A stretch of DNA of 14,295 bases from Candidatus Omnitrophota bacterium (GTDB taxonomy: Bacteria; Hinthialibacterota; Hinthialibacteria; JAKQFZ01). The stretch is from the NCBI GenBank assembly GCA_029558215.1, contig JAKQFZ010001232.1:1-14295 (forward strand), in the 5' to 3' direction. The notes under the pieces are model-generated. The model was not told the DNA's origin. It worked only from the letters and a program-made list of their open reading frames with translations, and did no database searches. The stretch's first letter is position 1, and every line of letters begins with the position of its first letter. Position numbers and translations under genes: made by a program. This document shows positions 1 to 7,852 of this stretch, one piece after another.

Positions 1-41
1 TGTGAACCGATCAGAAGTGCGATAGATGTAGCAAGTCTCAT
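1..41 (-). CDS. N-terminus of an exported protein (partial, runs off the left edge)
   Basis: Only about 13 codons are visible, read leftward from an ATG at 41: MRLATSIALLIGS. A basic residue followed by a hydrophobic stretch is the normal beginning of a Sec signal peptide, so this is probably the start of a secreted or envelope protein. A run of four G lies 7 nt upstream of this ATG and could be a weak ribosome binding site. An in-frame ATG at 65 would add MSNEWGFI, but its nearest GGAG lies almost against the start codon, so 41 is preferred. It follows the DUF4838 gene in the same orientation after about 225 bp and may belong to the same secreted-enzyme set. Function cannot be told. The existence of the gene is inferred from the signal-like start alone. 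Confidence 0.45.
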   Translation of the reverse strand, partial: MRLATSIALLIGS

Positions 42-65
42 GATAAAACCCCATTCGTTTGACAT

Positions 66-266
66 GCTCCAAGACGTTTCAAAGTGGCAACCCTCTTGCA
101 CTCTCCAGCCGGCCTGGCAGATTTCAGGTTTCTCCTGAGGGCAGTCCGGTTCTCTGTCCTGCCAATGAATCATACGCTAGATGCTCTGGGATGTTTCGTC
201 AACACCGGCCAACGAATGCGTAACAAGAAGATATTGGATCACGCTTGGTCACACTGCGACGGAACT
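66..266. other. Intergenic region between the DUF4838 gene and the left-edge gene
   Basis: No convincing gene, RNA or terminator was seen in these 201 bases. On the minus strand there is a TTGACG and, 22 bp further on, a TATGAT (169-174). The spacing is too long for a normal sigma70 promoter, so a promoter for the left-edge gene is possible but not supported. A small open frame on the plus strand starts at 84, but it runs into the 3' end of the DUF4838 gene and resembles nothing known to me. Confidence 0.4.
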
Positions 267-2531
267 CTATCTATTCGTGAGAACTATCTGTGGTCTCACC
301 CAGTTAGCCCAATCGTAGTCTGAATTTGACAATGCGTTGACGCAAAACGTGAGTCGGATTGTCTGTCCGGCGTAATCCGAAAGGTCAACGCGGTGATCAG
401 CGAAGGGATCCTGGGTCGGCAGGATCCCTTCATGCCCTGTCTTCTCATCCGCCGTTTTCAAGGGCAAGAAGAGCGTCTTTGTTTCCGACCAGACTTCTTT
501 CTCATCTACGAGGATCGAGAATCGGACACCATCCACTGTGGGAGCCGCAATGACGGTGGCAAAGGTCAAAGCCGTTTTCTCGTTCGGCGGAAGTCTCAAC
601 TCGAATGTGGCGGTGCCGTCGCCCTCGGCTGGCGGATGATGAAGAATCGTCGCGACATGCCTACCCTCTCTTTCGACGCTGTTGAGCCTCCAGTCGTCGC
701 AGTTGACTGTCTCCACCGGCTTCTCGCTCAAAAGACTATACAAGACGCCTTCATCCAGGACACCGTACTCTGCCTCTATCTGAGCCAGCCATTGCTGAGC
801 GTTCGGTTCGCCTCCCTCACAAACAAACTCGATCGCGTTTGCCTCAATGACCCGCTTGACGGGCTTCAGGTAAGCGCCTGCTTCCTCTTTCGTCAAGCCG
901 TACTTTGTTGGATAACGCAGATAAAGATACCAATAGGGAAGCATCAATTTCTCGATCCGATTCCGGATCGCCGGAGTGTCGGAAAGGGAATAGGCGGTCT
1001 CCAAGAGGGTCAGCGCTTCAGCGACAAACTCAGGCGACATGATATCCTGTGGCTCCCAGACCGCGAAAACATGGGCATCGCCCCTGGCGAACTCATCCAT
1101 TTTTGCGAGAAACTCCATTACGACCGCCCAGGCTTCCCCGTAGTAGCCTCGACAGAAGTCTTCCCTGATCTTCATCGGATCCTGTGTCGGGTCCCAGAGA
1201 AGTTGAGCGCAAAGGTATTGTCGCAATTCCGCAAGTTCACCCCCATGTCCCTGATAATTGCACTGGACCATCACTCCGTTGACTCTGTGATCCCCATAGT
1301 ACTTGATGTCCCTCGCCAAACCGTCAAGATTCGGGTTCGGTCCAAGATAGTGCCGAAAATTCGTTCCGTAATACCAAACAAAGATGCGGTTGGTGAGTTT
1401 GCTCCATCCTTCGAGCCATAGTGCATGTTGCGAACCAAGATCGCACCGCTCAAACCCGTGGAAGAAACAACCTGCGTGACATAGCCGAATGATAACGTTG
1501 TTGCGTGGTTTCGTGATTCTCGGCGGGGCAGTGGAATAGGCATAGGCTAGGGTCTCGATCCATTTGTCGGGGTACTTCTTCGCCACTTCATCCGCGATGG
1601 CATTCACGAACCGCAAAATCGGTCCATGCTGTGAGCCTTCCTCGTTGACGATAGCGACACAACTGTCGCATTCGCAAGCCCCAGTCCCGTCGTTCTGTGA
1701 CACATCTATGATAGGGACTTCAGGATGCTCTACGATCCACTTCAGAACGGTCTTTGTGGCAATACTCAGGACATCAGGATTGCTCAAGCAGATCTGCGCA
1801 TGGACTTTCCCTGCCACGCGCCTGCCGCCTTGCAGTCCAAAGTACTCCGGGTGCTGCTCGAAATACTCCTTCTCGGGAATGAGGTCATTGAAAGAGTGAA
1901 CATACGGAAAGAAGTCTATCTTCCCACCCACGCTTTCGTCGCATTTCGTGGTAGGGCCGTTCAACCGTTGTCTTGCGGCGATCTCTTTTGGGAAGGAGTC
2001 ATAGTACAATGTTTCTCGATACATAAAAGGAGGCGCGTAGGAGAAGTTGATTCTCGGCAGTGACAGATCCGTTCGCTTGGGTACATGCATCTGATCCCAC
2101 GCTAGAAAGCGGACGCCCAGATACCTCTCCAAAAAGACGTAGATGCTGTAGAGATTCCCGCGTTCATTCTGACCAAGGAGAGCAAAATCCCTCCCGAGAG
2201 AACGGATGATGACTCCGTCCTCGGGCAACGCTGCGGCTTGCTCGAGAAGTCCTGCCTTACGCGACTTCCTACACGGGCCAATCAGAACCGACGGTGCGAA
2301 GGCAAACCGCTCCTCGGCAGTGACGGGCAGCCTTGCACCAGTGCACTCCTCCACAAAACGCTGAAGTTCCTCAGCCGCATAGGAAACCGCTGGGCTGGGG
2401 TTGCGAGGAATCACGATTCGATACCTGCTGATGCCGTTCTTCACCAAGTTGACCGTTCGTGATGAATCGGCAGAGGCTCCCAGGCAACACGTCATGGACA
2501 TGAGCAACAGAAAGCAAAACAGGTGGTACAT
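267..2531 (-). CDS. Secreted DUF4838 protein with GH67-N-like N-terminal domain
   Basis: A 754-residue exported protein. The start is the ATG at 2531, because GAGGAGGAGAGA lies directly upstream and a signal peptide follows (hydrophobic residues 4-18, AxA site ASA at 19-21). Residues ~35-130 resemble the N-terminal domain of GH67 alpha-glucuronidases (a conserved AAEEL-type segment after a beta strand). Residues ~180-560 match the DUF4838 core: a YVHSFNDL stretch, then SQND at 278-281 followed by a CECDSC cluster (286-291), a hallmark of the family. The C-terminus (~620-754) is a beta-rich, jelly-roll-like module ending in a DLSDYAGQTI pattern. DUF4838 proteins are predicted to act on complex carbohydrates, but to my knowledge their chemistry is not settled. 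D281 is a candidate active-site acid and the cysteine cluster a candidate metal or disulfide site; both are inference. The gene lies 146 bp downstream of the heparinase-like gene on the same strand, suggesting a shared polysaccharide substrate. Confidence 0.88.
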   Translation of the reverse strand: MYHLFCFLLLMSMTCCLGASADSSRTVNLVKNGISRYRIVIPRNPSPAVSYAAEELQRFVEECTGARLPVTAEERFAFAPSVLIGPCRKSRKAGLLEQAAALPEDGVIIRSLGRDFALLGQNERGNLYSIYVFLERYLGVRFLAWDQMHVPKRTDLSLPRINFSYAPPFMYRETLYYDSFPKEIAARQRLNGPTTKCDESVGGKIDFFPYVHSFNDLIPEKEYFEQHPEYFGLQGGRRVAGKVHAQICLSNPDVLSIATKTVLKWIVEHPEVPIIDVSQNDGTGACECDSCVAIVNEEGSQHGPILRFVNAIADEVAKKYPDKWIETLAYAYSTAPPRITKPRNNVIIRLCHAGCFFHGFERCDLGSQHALWLEGWSKLTNRIFVWYYGTNFRHYLGPNPNLDGLARDIKYYGDHRVNGVMVQCNYQGHGGELAELRQYLCAQLLWDPTQDPMKIREDFCRGYYGEAWAVVMEFLAKMDEFARGDAHVFAVWEPQDIMSPEFVAEALTLLETAYSLSDTPAIRNRIEKLMLPYWYLYLRYPTKYGLTKEEAGAYLKPVKRVIEANAIEFVCEGGEPNAQQWLAQIEAEYGVLDEGVLYSLLSEKPVETVNCDDWRLNSVEREGRHVATILHHPPAEGDGTATFELRLPPNEKTALTFATVIAAPTVDGVRFSILVDEKEVWSETKTLFLPLKTADEKTGHEGILPTQDPFADHRVDLSDYAGQTIRLTFCVNALSNSDYDWANWVRPQIVLTNR

Positions 2532-2543
2532 TCTCTCCTCCTC
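2532..2543 (-). promoter_or_regulatory. Strong ribosome binding site that fixes the DUF4838 gene start
   Basis: On the minus strand GAGGAGGAGAGA abuts the ATG at 2531. An in-frame ATG 10 codons upstream (2561) would put this purine run inside the coding region and add a charged stretch before the signal peptide, so the downstream ATG is chosen. Confidence 0.75.
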
Positions 2544-2656
2544 GATGTGAGCGGAGTACATCCTCTTCTGTGTGAGACAGCCTTCAGAGCCAGATCATTC
2601 CGGATTCGGCAGCGTTGTAACGCCGCTCTTACTGATGCATATCGAGTCACTCTTCC

Positions 2657-2665
2657 TGTATAGCA
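2657..2665 (-). promoter_or_regulatory. Possible extended -10 promoter before the DUF4838 gene
   Basis: On the minus strand the sequence TGCTATACA reads as an extended -10 element (TGn plus a 4/6 match to TATAAT), lying about 120 bp before the DUF4838 start and just after the heparinase-like gene. A poor -35 (TTGTAA, only 15 bp away) weakens the case. The surrounding TGTGCTAT also occurs at the better-placed promoter candidate before the propeller gene. If real, the DUF4838 gene could be transcribed independently of the upstream gene. Confidence 0.22.
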
Positions 2666-2677
2666 CAACCTGCAGCA

Positions 2678-5458
2678 TTACAATTGCGGCATAAGATCAG
2701 GTTTCGGCTGGAACTCGGCTGCGCCCGGAATAGCCTCTGGTTTGGTGACGTAATGTCCACGTGGAACCACGAAGAACGCCGTGTTCTTGTTGGGTTCCAC
2801 TTGTGTATTGTGCTGAATCTTTCCATCCTCGCTACGGATACTCCAGGCTCCCGGAGCCAGACCGGTCAGTAGTAACTGAGATTCCCCGTCCGCATTGACA
2901 GCCACCTCCAATGCTTTTGTCAGCATCTGTCCTGTCTTGTTCATCAGTACAACTCTGTCGGCAAGACTGACAACAAAGGCATCAGGGAACTCCTCGACAC
3001 TGACAGGCAAATCCGCAGCCTTGGCATCGGACATCGTCATGACGGTTAGGAAAAGATCGCTCGCCTGCTCCTTGCTGGGAGAGAACATGATCCGATGGCC
3101 GTTTGCTTCCGCTCCATCGGGTTTGGGTGGTTCGAAGTAATTGCCAAATACAGTCGTGGACTCCGTGCCACTCAGAATCTCAACATATCGCTCTTGGGGA
3201 TGAGGACGCAGCATCCGGACAGTCACCTTGCCATCTAAGCCAAGATCGCTATTTCTGAGGATGACACCGTCCTTCGTCAGCTCAGGTGGGTTAAGTGTAT
3301 TGATTTGCCAGTACTTCTTGAATGAGGGATTTACCGTTGCCATATTGTCGAGGATGATCAGCGCCGCCGGATGCGTGTCATCATCAAGATTCAGAAAGCA
3401 GAACGTCCGAACATAGTCCTTGATCTTCTCGCTGTAGACTGCTGTCAAGTTGACCGAGAAGTAACAGAAAAACGGACGTTGTTTGGAAGGTCCAAAGTCT
3501 GCCGAGAGGATTCTCCCATTGTCGCAGCGACGTTCTGTCTGTGCGTGTTCTGGCGTAGGTGGGCAATAGTTGCGATAGATTCCCCCGCCGTCGTTGACCA
3601 GTTTGCCATCCAGGAATTTCTCCTCGGGATCGTAGGCAAGCATCATACTGTGTGAGATGGAGCGCTTGTTGAAATTGGTATCATAGGGGGTTCCGTAGAA
3701 TTTGTACTGTCCCAAGTCAACAACCTGACGACCACGGTAGTAGATTTGGAAACTTCCTGCGTCCGGATGCTGATGGTTGCCAAAGTGATATCCCCCGCCT
3801 TTCATTTCAACCACCACGTCGGATGCACCTTCACCCATATTCCAACCAGTACGTGCGACCATTGAACCGAGAATCGGACCGAAATCAATAGTGAGCGGGA
3901 GCGAACTGAAATCATCTGCAGGCTTCAGATCCGGATCGTTCAGAAGGAGAACCAGAATAGGATCGTAACGCAAGCCACCCTGACGGACGAAGTCGCGTTT
4001 CATGATCGGGTCGTTCGCATAAGCATACGTAAGGAGTGCCGTTGCTCCGAGATTGGCCTTCCTGCCATCAGCATTTCCGTCGCCATCGGGAAGACTCTGT
4101 TCGTTGGGCAGACGCATGTAAAGCCAGTAATTGCGCACGTCTTCTATGTTGTCATCAAAAACCCGTTCACCGCTCATTCGATAGAACAACCACGCGGCGT
4201 GCATATCCCAACAGAATCGAAATATCCCGTACCCAATTCCCTGATTGTGACGCGGGGATTGGTACTCAAACCGCCGCATCGGAACCAACTCCTCAAGAAT
4301 GCGGTAGGCGCAGTACTGGTAGGGAACAGGATCTTCATCATACAAGGCAATTGCCATAGAGAGAAGATGACAGTTCAGTTGCGCCTCATTGCCATGACCA
4401 TTGACGATCATCTGCTTGAACGGAGGCCAGCCGATCTCCATGTCATCGGCGAGGCGCATGAGGTTGAGACGGATCGTCTCCCGTTCTTCTTCCGTCATCA
4501 GATCGTAACACCAGTCATATACTTGAGCGCCAGCGTAGATGGCTCGTCCGATCTCGCGCGTGATGTCCAGAAGGTTGCCGAACTCGACAGCGGCAAGATA
4601 GTCCTTTACAAGCGAAATAGCCTCCCTGCCAAGTTCGTCATCACCGCTCATGAGGCGAACAAAGGCTTTGAGAGTAACTGCTTTCTCAAGAGCAGGGTCA
4701 TAGCTGAGTTCAACGCCAGGTTCCGGAGAAAACTCAAATGGCACCGCCGCCTGTTTCTTGACTTCCTCCCAGAGTGGCGCATTTTCACCCTTTGTGAGGT
4801 TGGCTCGAATCTGGGGAAGTGACTTCTCGTTGACCCACAGGCGTGGTCGAGATGAAGGCGGAACGACTCTAGGTTGATAGTGAGCCGCTGCTTCCGGGAC
4901 AGCGGGGGCAACGTAGGCGTTGATTCCGACGTAATCGAGCCTGACACCCTCAGGAAGCCAAACTCGAATCTCCTCTTCTTCTCCACTCAGATTGAACTTG
5001 CCCAATGTCTGATAGCAGCTCTTGGGACGGCTCCAAGGCACGAAGACAACTCGACTGGTCGGACGTGCTTCACCGACGGCAATCATCAGTCGCATGGACT
5101 CATGTTTGGATGGCGCATTCTTCATGATCTCAGTCCCTTTGGCGTCTGTTGCCGCGTGGGTCTGGATCACATACCGTCCGGCATTGGCAGCACGGACTCT
5201 GAAGACCACATCTGCCTTCGTGCCGAGCGAACCGACGTTGGATGTTTCACCCTCTTTCAACGAAACGCCCTTGCCACCGTTGAATGATGCCTGTTCAACG
5301 ATCTCCGAGCGTTCCGTCTTGAGAACAGCATCTTCCGCCTGCATAACTATTGATCCGGCAAACGCAACGGTCATTGATGGCTCCTGGGCTGCGGGGGATG
5401 TTTGAACTACGATGACAAGCAGCAGTGAATTGAGAAGAATCGGTAAGTGTTGTTTCAT
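2678..5458 (-). CDS. Secreted heparinase II/III-like polysaccharide lyase
   Basis: A 926-residue exported protein from the ATG at 5458. A GTG at 5506 in the same frame would put 16 polar residues before the signal peptide, so it is rejected. Signal peptide: residues 1-23, K2 plus a hydrophobic core LLLVIVV. Residues ~30-175 form a beta-rich carbohydrate-binding-like module (starts near VMQAEDAVL). A linker with PRLWVNEKSLPQIR leads into an alpha/alpha toroid (~200-500) holding NGHGNE at 353-358. The heparinase II/III C-terminal beta-sandwich follows, with GNHQHPDAGSF at 560-570 and a QYKFYGTPYDTN segment. The conserved Asn/His and Tyr positions fit the lyase fold, in which Asn neutralises the uronate carboxyl and His/Tyr perform beta-elimination (family knowledge). 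The exact substrate (heparinoid, alginate, other uronan) cannot be read from sequence. Only a weak ribosome binding site is visible. It is divergent from the diguanylate cyclase gene and upstream of the DUF4838 gene. Confidence 0.88.
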   Translation of the reverse strand: MKQHLPILLNSLLLVIVVQTSPAAQEPSMTVAFAGSIVMQAEDAVLKTERSEIVEQASFNGGKGVSLKEGETSNVGSLGTKADVVFRVRAANAGRYVIQTHAATDAKGTEIMKNAPSKHESMRLMIAVGEARPTSRVVFVPWSRPKSCYQTLGKFNLSGEEEEIRVWLPEGVRLDYVGINAYVAPAVPEAAAHYQPRVVPPSSRPRLWVNEKSLPQIRANLTKGENAPLWEEVKKQAAVPFEFSPEPGVELSYDPALEKAVTLKAFVRLMSGDDELGREAISLVKDYLAAVEFGNLLDITREIGRAIYAGAQVYDWCYDLMTEEERETIRLNLMRLADDMEIGWPPFKQMIVNGHGNEAQLNCHLLSMAIALYDEDPVPYQYCAYRILEELVPMRRFEYQSPRHNQGIGYGIFRFCWDMHAAWLFYRMSGERVFDDNIEDVRNYWLYMRLPNEQSLPDGDGNADGRKANLGATALLTYAYANDPIMKRDFVRQGGLRYDPILVLLLNDPDLKPADDFSSLPLTIDFGPILGSMVARTGWNMGEGASDVVVEMKGGGYHFGNHQHPDAGSFQIYYRGRQVVDLGQYKFYGTPYDTNFNKRSISHSMMLAYDPEEKFLDGKLVNDGGGIYRNYCPPTPEHAQTERRCDNGRILSADFGPSKQRPFFCYFSVNLTAVYSEKIKDYVRTFCFLNLDDDTHPAALIILDNMATVNPSFKKYWQINTLNPPELTKDGVILRNSDLGLDGKVTVRMLRPHPQERYVEILSGTESTTVFGNYFEPPKPDGAEANGHRIMFSPSKEQASDLFLTVMTMSDAKAADLPVSVEEFPDAFVVSLADRVVLMNKTGQMLTKALEVAVNADGESQLLLTGLAPGAWSIRSEDGKIQHNTQVEPNKNTAFFVVPRGHYVTKPEAIPGAAEFQPKPDLMPQL

Positions 5459-5530
5459 GGAGAGAGAATGCCAGACGGCTGAAGAAAGATCAAGAATTCG
5501 AGACACAGATGTGGCTAAGTTACTTCCCGT

Positions 5531-5560
5531 TTGACAGGAACATGATAGGCGTCATAGAAT
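5531..5560 (+). promoter_or_regulatory. Sigma70-type promoter for the diguanylate cyclase gene
   Basis: A perfect -35 TTGACA (5531-5536), an 18 bp spacer and TAGAAT (5555-5560, 5/6 match to TATAAT). Transcription would begin near 5567, leaving a leader of about 33 nt that contains the AGGTGA ribosome binding site at 5588-5593. It lies in the 141 bp gap between the divergent heparinase-like and diguanylate cyclase genes. No equally good promoter was found for the minus-strand gene. Confidence 0.6.
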
Positions 5561-5599
5561 TCCCTGAATGATGCGATCTCGCAATTTAGGTGAGCGGAA

Positions 5600-6577
5600 G
5601 TGCTGGTAAAACTCGCAATAGTTTGTGTTGTCCTTCTGGTGGGTGTGTTTGCTTTTCTTGCCGTTCGCGTCAGGCGCAGAAACGTGAACGCTCATCAGAC
5701 TCTGGAAGCCATGAATCTCGAACTGGCGCAGTCGAACGATGTGTCTGACTCTTCAGAGTCAGCCTTGGCTCCACGACAGAGTAACGCACCAGTCTCCGAG
5801 AACGAAGCTGTCGAACGTGCCAAACTGGTCATTCACGGTCTTCTCCTCGGGGTGTCCGAAAGCATTGAGTCGCTGCTGACCGATTCGACAAAGCACACCG
5901 ACAGCATTGAACAGCATAAAGTGGCAGTCAAGAAAGCCATGACTGTGGCCGGTATCAAGGAGCTGGAGCGGTTGATTCTGGATGAACTGGAGAAGATGCG
6001 TTCATCCAACGATCAGTACAGAGGCCAACTCAGTGAAGCCAACGGTCGTCTTAAGATTCAACAGGATGTTCTGGAGAAACTTCAGGCGGACGTTCGGATG
6101 GACTTTCTGACGAAACTCTCCAATCGGCGTGCCTTTGACACACGGTTTGTGGAAGAAACAGAGCGCGCCCGCCGATATGGACATCAGCTGTCCCTCATTC
6201 TGATGGATGCGGACAGGTTCAAAGCCATCAACGATGTCTACGGTCATGTGGCGGGCGATCGCATCCTGCGCGGTGTGGCAAAGGTCATTGAAGGGGAGAC
6301 GCGTTCCTCAGATTTCGTGGCACGCTATGGGGGCGAGGAGTTTGTGCTGCTCTTACCTGAGACATCCATGCAGCAGGCCTCTGCAGTTGCTGAGAAGATC
6401 AGAAAGAAGATCGAGCAGACCAAGTTCTGGGTGGACACGCGCAATATCAAGGTGACCGTTAGCCTTGGTGTTGCCCAGTTCGATGCACAGAATGACACTC
6501 GGGAGTCCTTTCTCAAACGCGCAGACGCTGCCATGTACCGCGCAAAGGAAGCCGGACGAAATCGTGTGGAGTGCTGA
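5600..6577 (+). CDS. Membrane-anchored diguanylate cyclase (GGDEF domain)
   Basis: A 325-residue inner-membrane enzyme that should make cyclic di-GMP from two GTP. The start is GTG at 5600, with AGGTGA 6 nt upstream. Residues ~4-23 are a single transmembrane helix followed by RVRRRN, giving an N-out/C-in anchor. Residues ~70-165 are helical and charged, a likely coiled-coil or signalling linker with no recognised sensor fold. The GGDEF domain spans ~165-325: DFLTKLSNRR at 168-177, a DADRFKAINDVYGHVAGD metal/base-binding stretch, and the active-site loop GGEEF at 244-248. An RSSD motif at 235-238, five residues before GGEEF, is an intact inhibitory I-site, so product feedback is expected. All catalytic motifs are present, so activity is likely. 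There is no EAL or HD-GYP partner in the window. The following URO-D-like gene starts 23 bp after the stop and is probably co-transcribed. Confidence 0.95.
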   Translation: MLVKLAIVCVVLLVGVFAFLAVRVRRRNVNAHQTLEAMNLELAQSNDVSDSSESALAPRQSNAPVSENEAVERAKLVIHGLLLGVSESIESLLTDSTKHTDSIEQHKVAVKKAMTVAGIKELERLILDELEKMRSSNDQYRGQLSEANGRLKIQQDVLEKLQADVRMDFLTKLSNRRAFDTRFVEETERARRYGHQLSLILMDADRFKAINDVYGHVAGDRILRGVAKVIEGETRSSDFVARYGGEEFVLLLPETSMQQASAVAEKIRKKIEQTKFWVDTRNIKVTVSLGVAQFDAQNDTRESFLKRADAAMYRAKEAGRNRVEC

Positions 6578-6600
6578 AATCTCACAACCCCTATCGAATA

Positions 6601-7851
6601 ATGCCTCTTGAAACTGATATCAGAATCCTTCATCCCCTCATCGAACGACTTGTCGAACTGGCCAATCTGCCCTCTGAAGACAGAAAAAAGAGACTCTGGG
6701 CAGACCATCAAGCCTTGTTGCCGACAAGGAAGATTCCAGTGTGCGTCTACTATGAAGGTATCCCAGGCTCTCAATGGGATACCATGTTTGGAAGTGACCA
6801 TCTGCAAACTGAGGATTCTCTCGCCCGTTCCATTGAGTTTGATCTTAAGAGGCGTATCTGGATGGCGGAGAATGTTCCAGACGATCACATCGTCTGGCCG
6901 TCAGTGACGATCCATGCACCCATGAAGATTGTTCAGAACTGGGGAGTCTCAATTCAGTGGTCGTCGAGCATCCATCCTCTGGGGGCGCGAGGATACAAAC
7001 CACCCTTTGAAGAACAGATCGATCTCTCCCAGCTCACCCAACCTGTCTATCGGTTTGACACGGAAGCCACTCAGACTTTGAAGGACAAGGCCACTGAACT
7101 GACCCAGGGAATGTTGGATGTTTTCGTACACTATGCCAGCATGGGCTATGCGCCCTTCGATGTTGCCACTTCGATGAGAGGCATGACGAACCTGATGATG
7201 GACGTTGTTGAGTGTCCAGACCAGGTCACTGGACTGATGGCTTTCCTGACTGATGCGGAAATTGCGCATGAGACGTGGCGGGAACAGAACAACTGTATCA
7301 ACGTTTTCCCCGACAGGACCCAGACCTATCAACAAGTTGGGTTTCGCGTTCATTGTGCTTATCTTCCAGCAGGTTTTGGAGACAGAAAGGCAAGACTTGA
7401 GGACGAGTGGACTTATTTGTCTCAGCAGACATCTGCGGGACTGGGCCCTGAGCAGTATCGCGATTTTGTTCAGCCTTTCAACGTGGCACTGGCATCGTTG
7501 TTTTCGCAGGAGACCGTTTACTATCACGGGTGTGAGTGCCTGGATCAGAAACTCGCTGTTCTTGCTTCGACACCAAACTTGAGGCGGTTCCATATTTCTC
7601 CATGGAGTTCAGTTGCCAAGGCCAGAGATGTGTTTCAGGGCAAGATGGTGCTGGAAGTCCATGATCATCCAGGACGAGTTTTCTTTGGCGCTACTCGCGA
7701 AGAGATCAGAACGAACCTGCGCTGCCTTGTTCAGCAAGCGCAAGGTCACCCCATGGATCTGAACATCAGCGACATTCACTCGTTTGGTGGCAAGCCGGAA
7801 ATGCTCTCCCTCTGGGCTGAGATTGCGCAGGACGTGGCGTCAGGAAACTGA
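6601..7851 (+). CDS. URO-D / corrinoid methyltransferase-like protein
   Basis: A 416-residue cytoplasmic protein related to uroporphyrinogen decarboxylase and the MtaA/MtbA-type methylcobamide methyltransferases (URO-D superfamily TIM barrel). It has no signal peptide. The HGCEC sequence at 309-313 supplies the H-x-C part of the zinc site used by MtaA/MtbA-type methyltransferases. The second zinc Cys expected near the C-terminus is not obvious: the corresponding stretch reads NISDIHSFGG. A simple heme-pathway HemE is unlikely, since the diagnostic N-terminal arginine-rich substrate motif is not seen. Many such paralogs occur in anaerobic PVC-type bacteria with unknown substrates. The ATG at 6601 is used; an in-frame GTG at 6571 would overlap the end of the cyclase gene, and neither has a clear ribosome binding site. 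It probably shares a transcript with the upstream cyclase. Its stop is 1 bp from that of the opposing propeller gene. Confidence 0.75.
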   Translation: MPLETDIRILHPLIERLVELANLPSEDRKKRLWADHQALLPTRKIPVCVYYEGIPGSQWDTMFGSDHLQTEDSLARSIEFDLKRRIWMAENVPDDHIVWPSVTIHAPMKIVQNWGVSIQWSSSIHPLGARGYKPPFEEQIDLSQLTQPVYRFDTEATQTLKDKATELTQGMLDVFVHYASMGYAPFDVATSMRGMTNLMMDVVECPDQVTGLMAFLTDAEIAHETWREQNNCINVFPDRTQTYQQVGFRVHCAYLPAGFGDRKARLEDEWTYLSQQTSAGLGPEQYRDFVQPFNVALASLFSQETVYYHGCECLDQKLAVLASTPNLRRFHISPWSSVAKARDVFQGKMVLEVHDHPGRVFFGATREEIRTNLRCLVQQAQGHPMDLNISDIHSFGGKPEMLSLWAEIAQDVASGN

Positions 7852-7852
7852 A

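Noticed and set aside
393..1421. Long open frame on the plus strand opposite the DUF4838 gene (342 codons)
   Set aside because: It is antisense to a gene with a signal peptide, strong ribosome binding site and recognisable domains. Its translation resembles no known family and has no ribosome binding site of its own.
2614..2625. GCGTT-GT-AACGC palindrome between the heparinase-like and DUF4838 genes, considered as a terminator
   Set aside because: The stem is only 5 bp and no T-run follows on the minus strand.
4199..4822. 207-codon open frame on the plus strand opposite the heparinase-like gene
   Set aside because: It is a shadow of a well-supported coding region, with no domain or start signal.
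5539..5551. A 13-base word aacatgataggcg shared with position 9313-9325
   Set aside because: In 14 kb one or a few matches of this length are expected by chance, and the two contexts differ (promoter spacer versus gene start).
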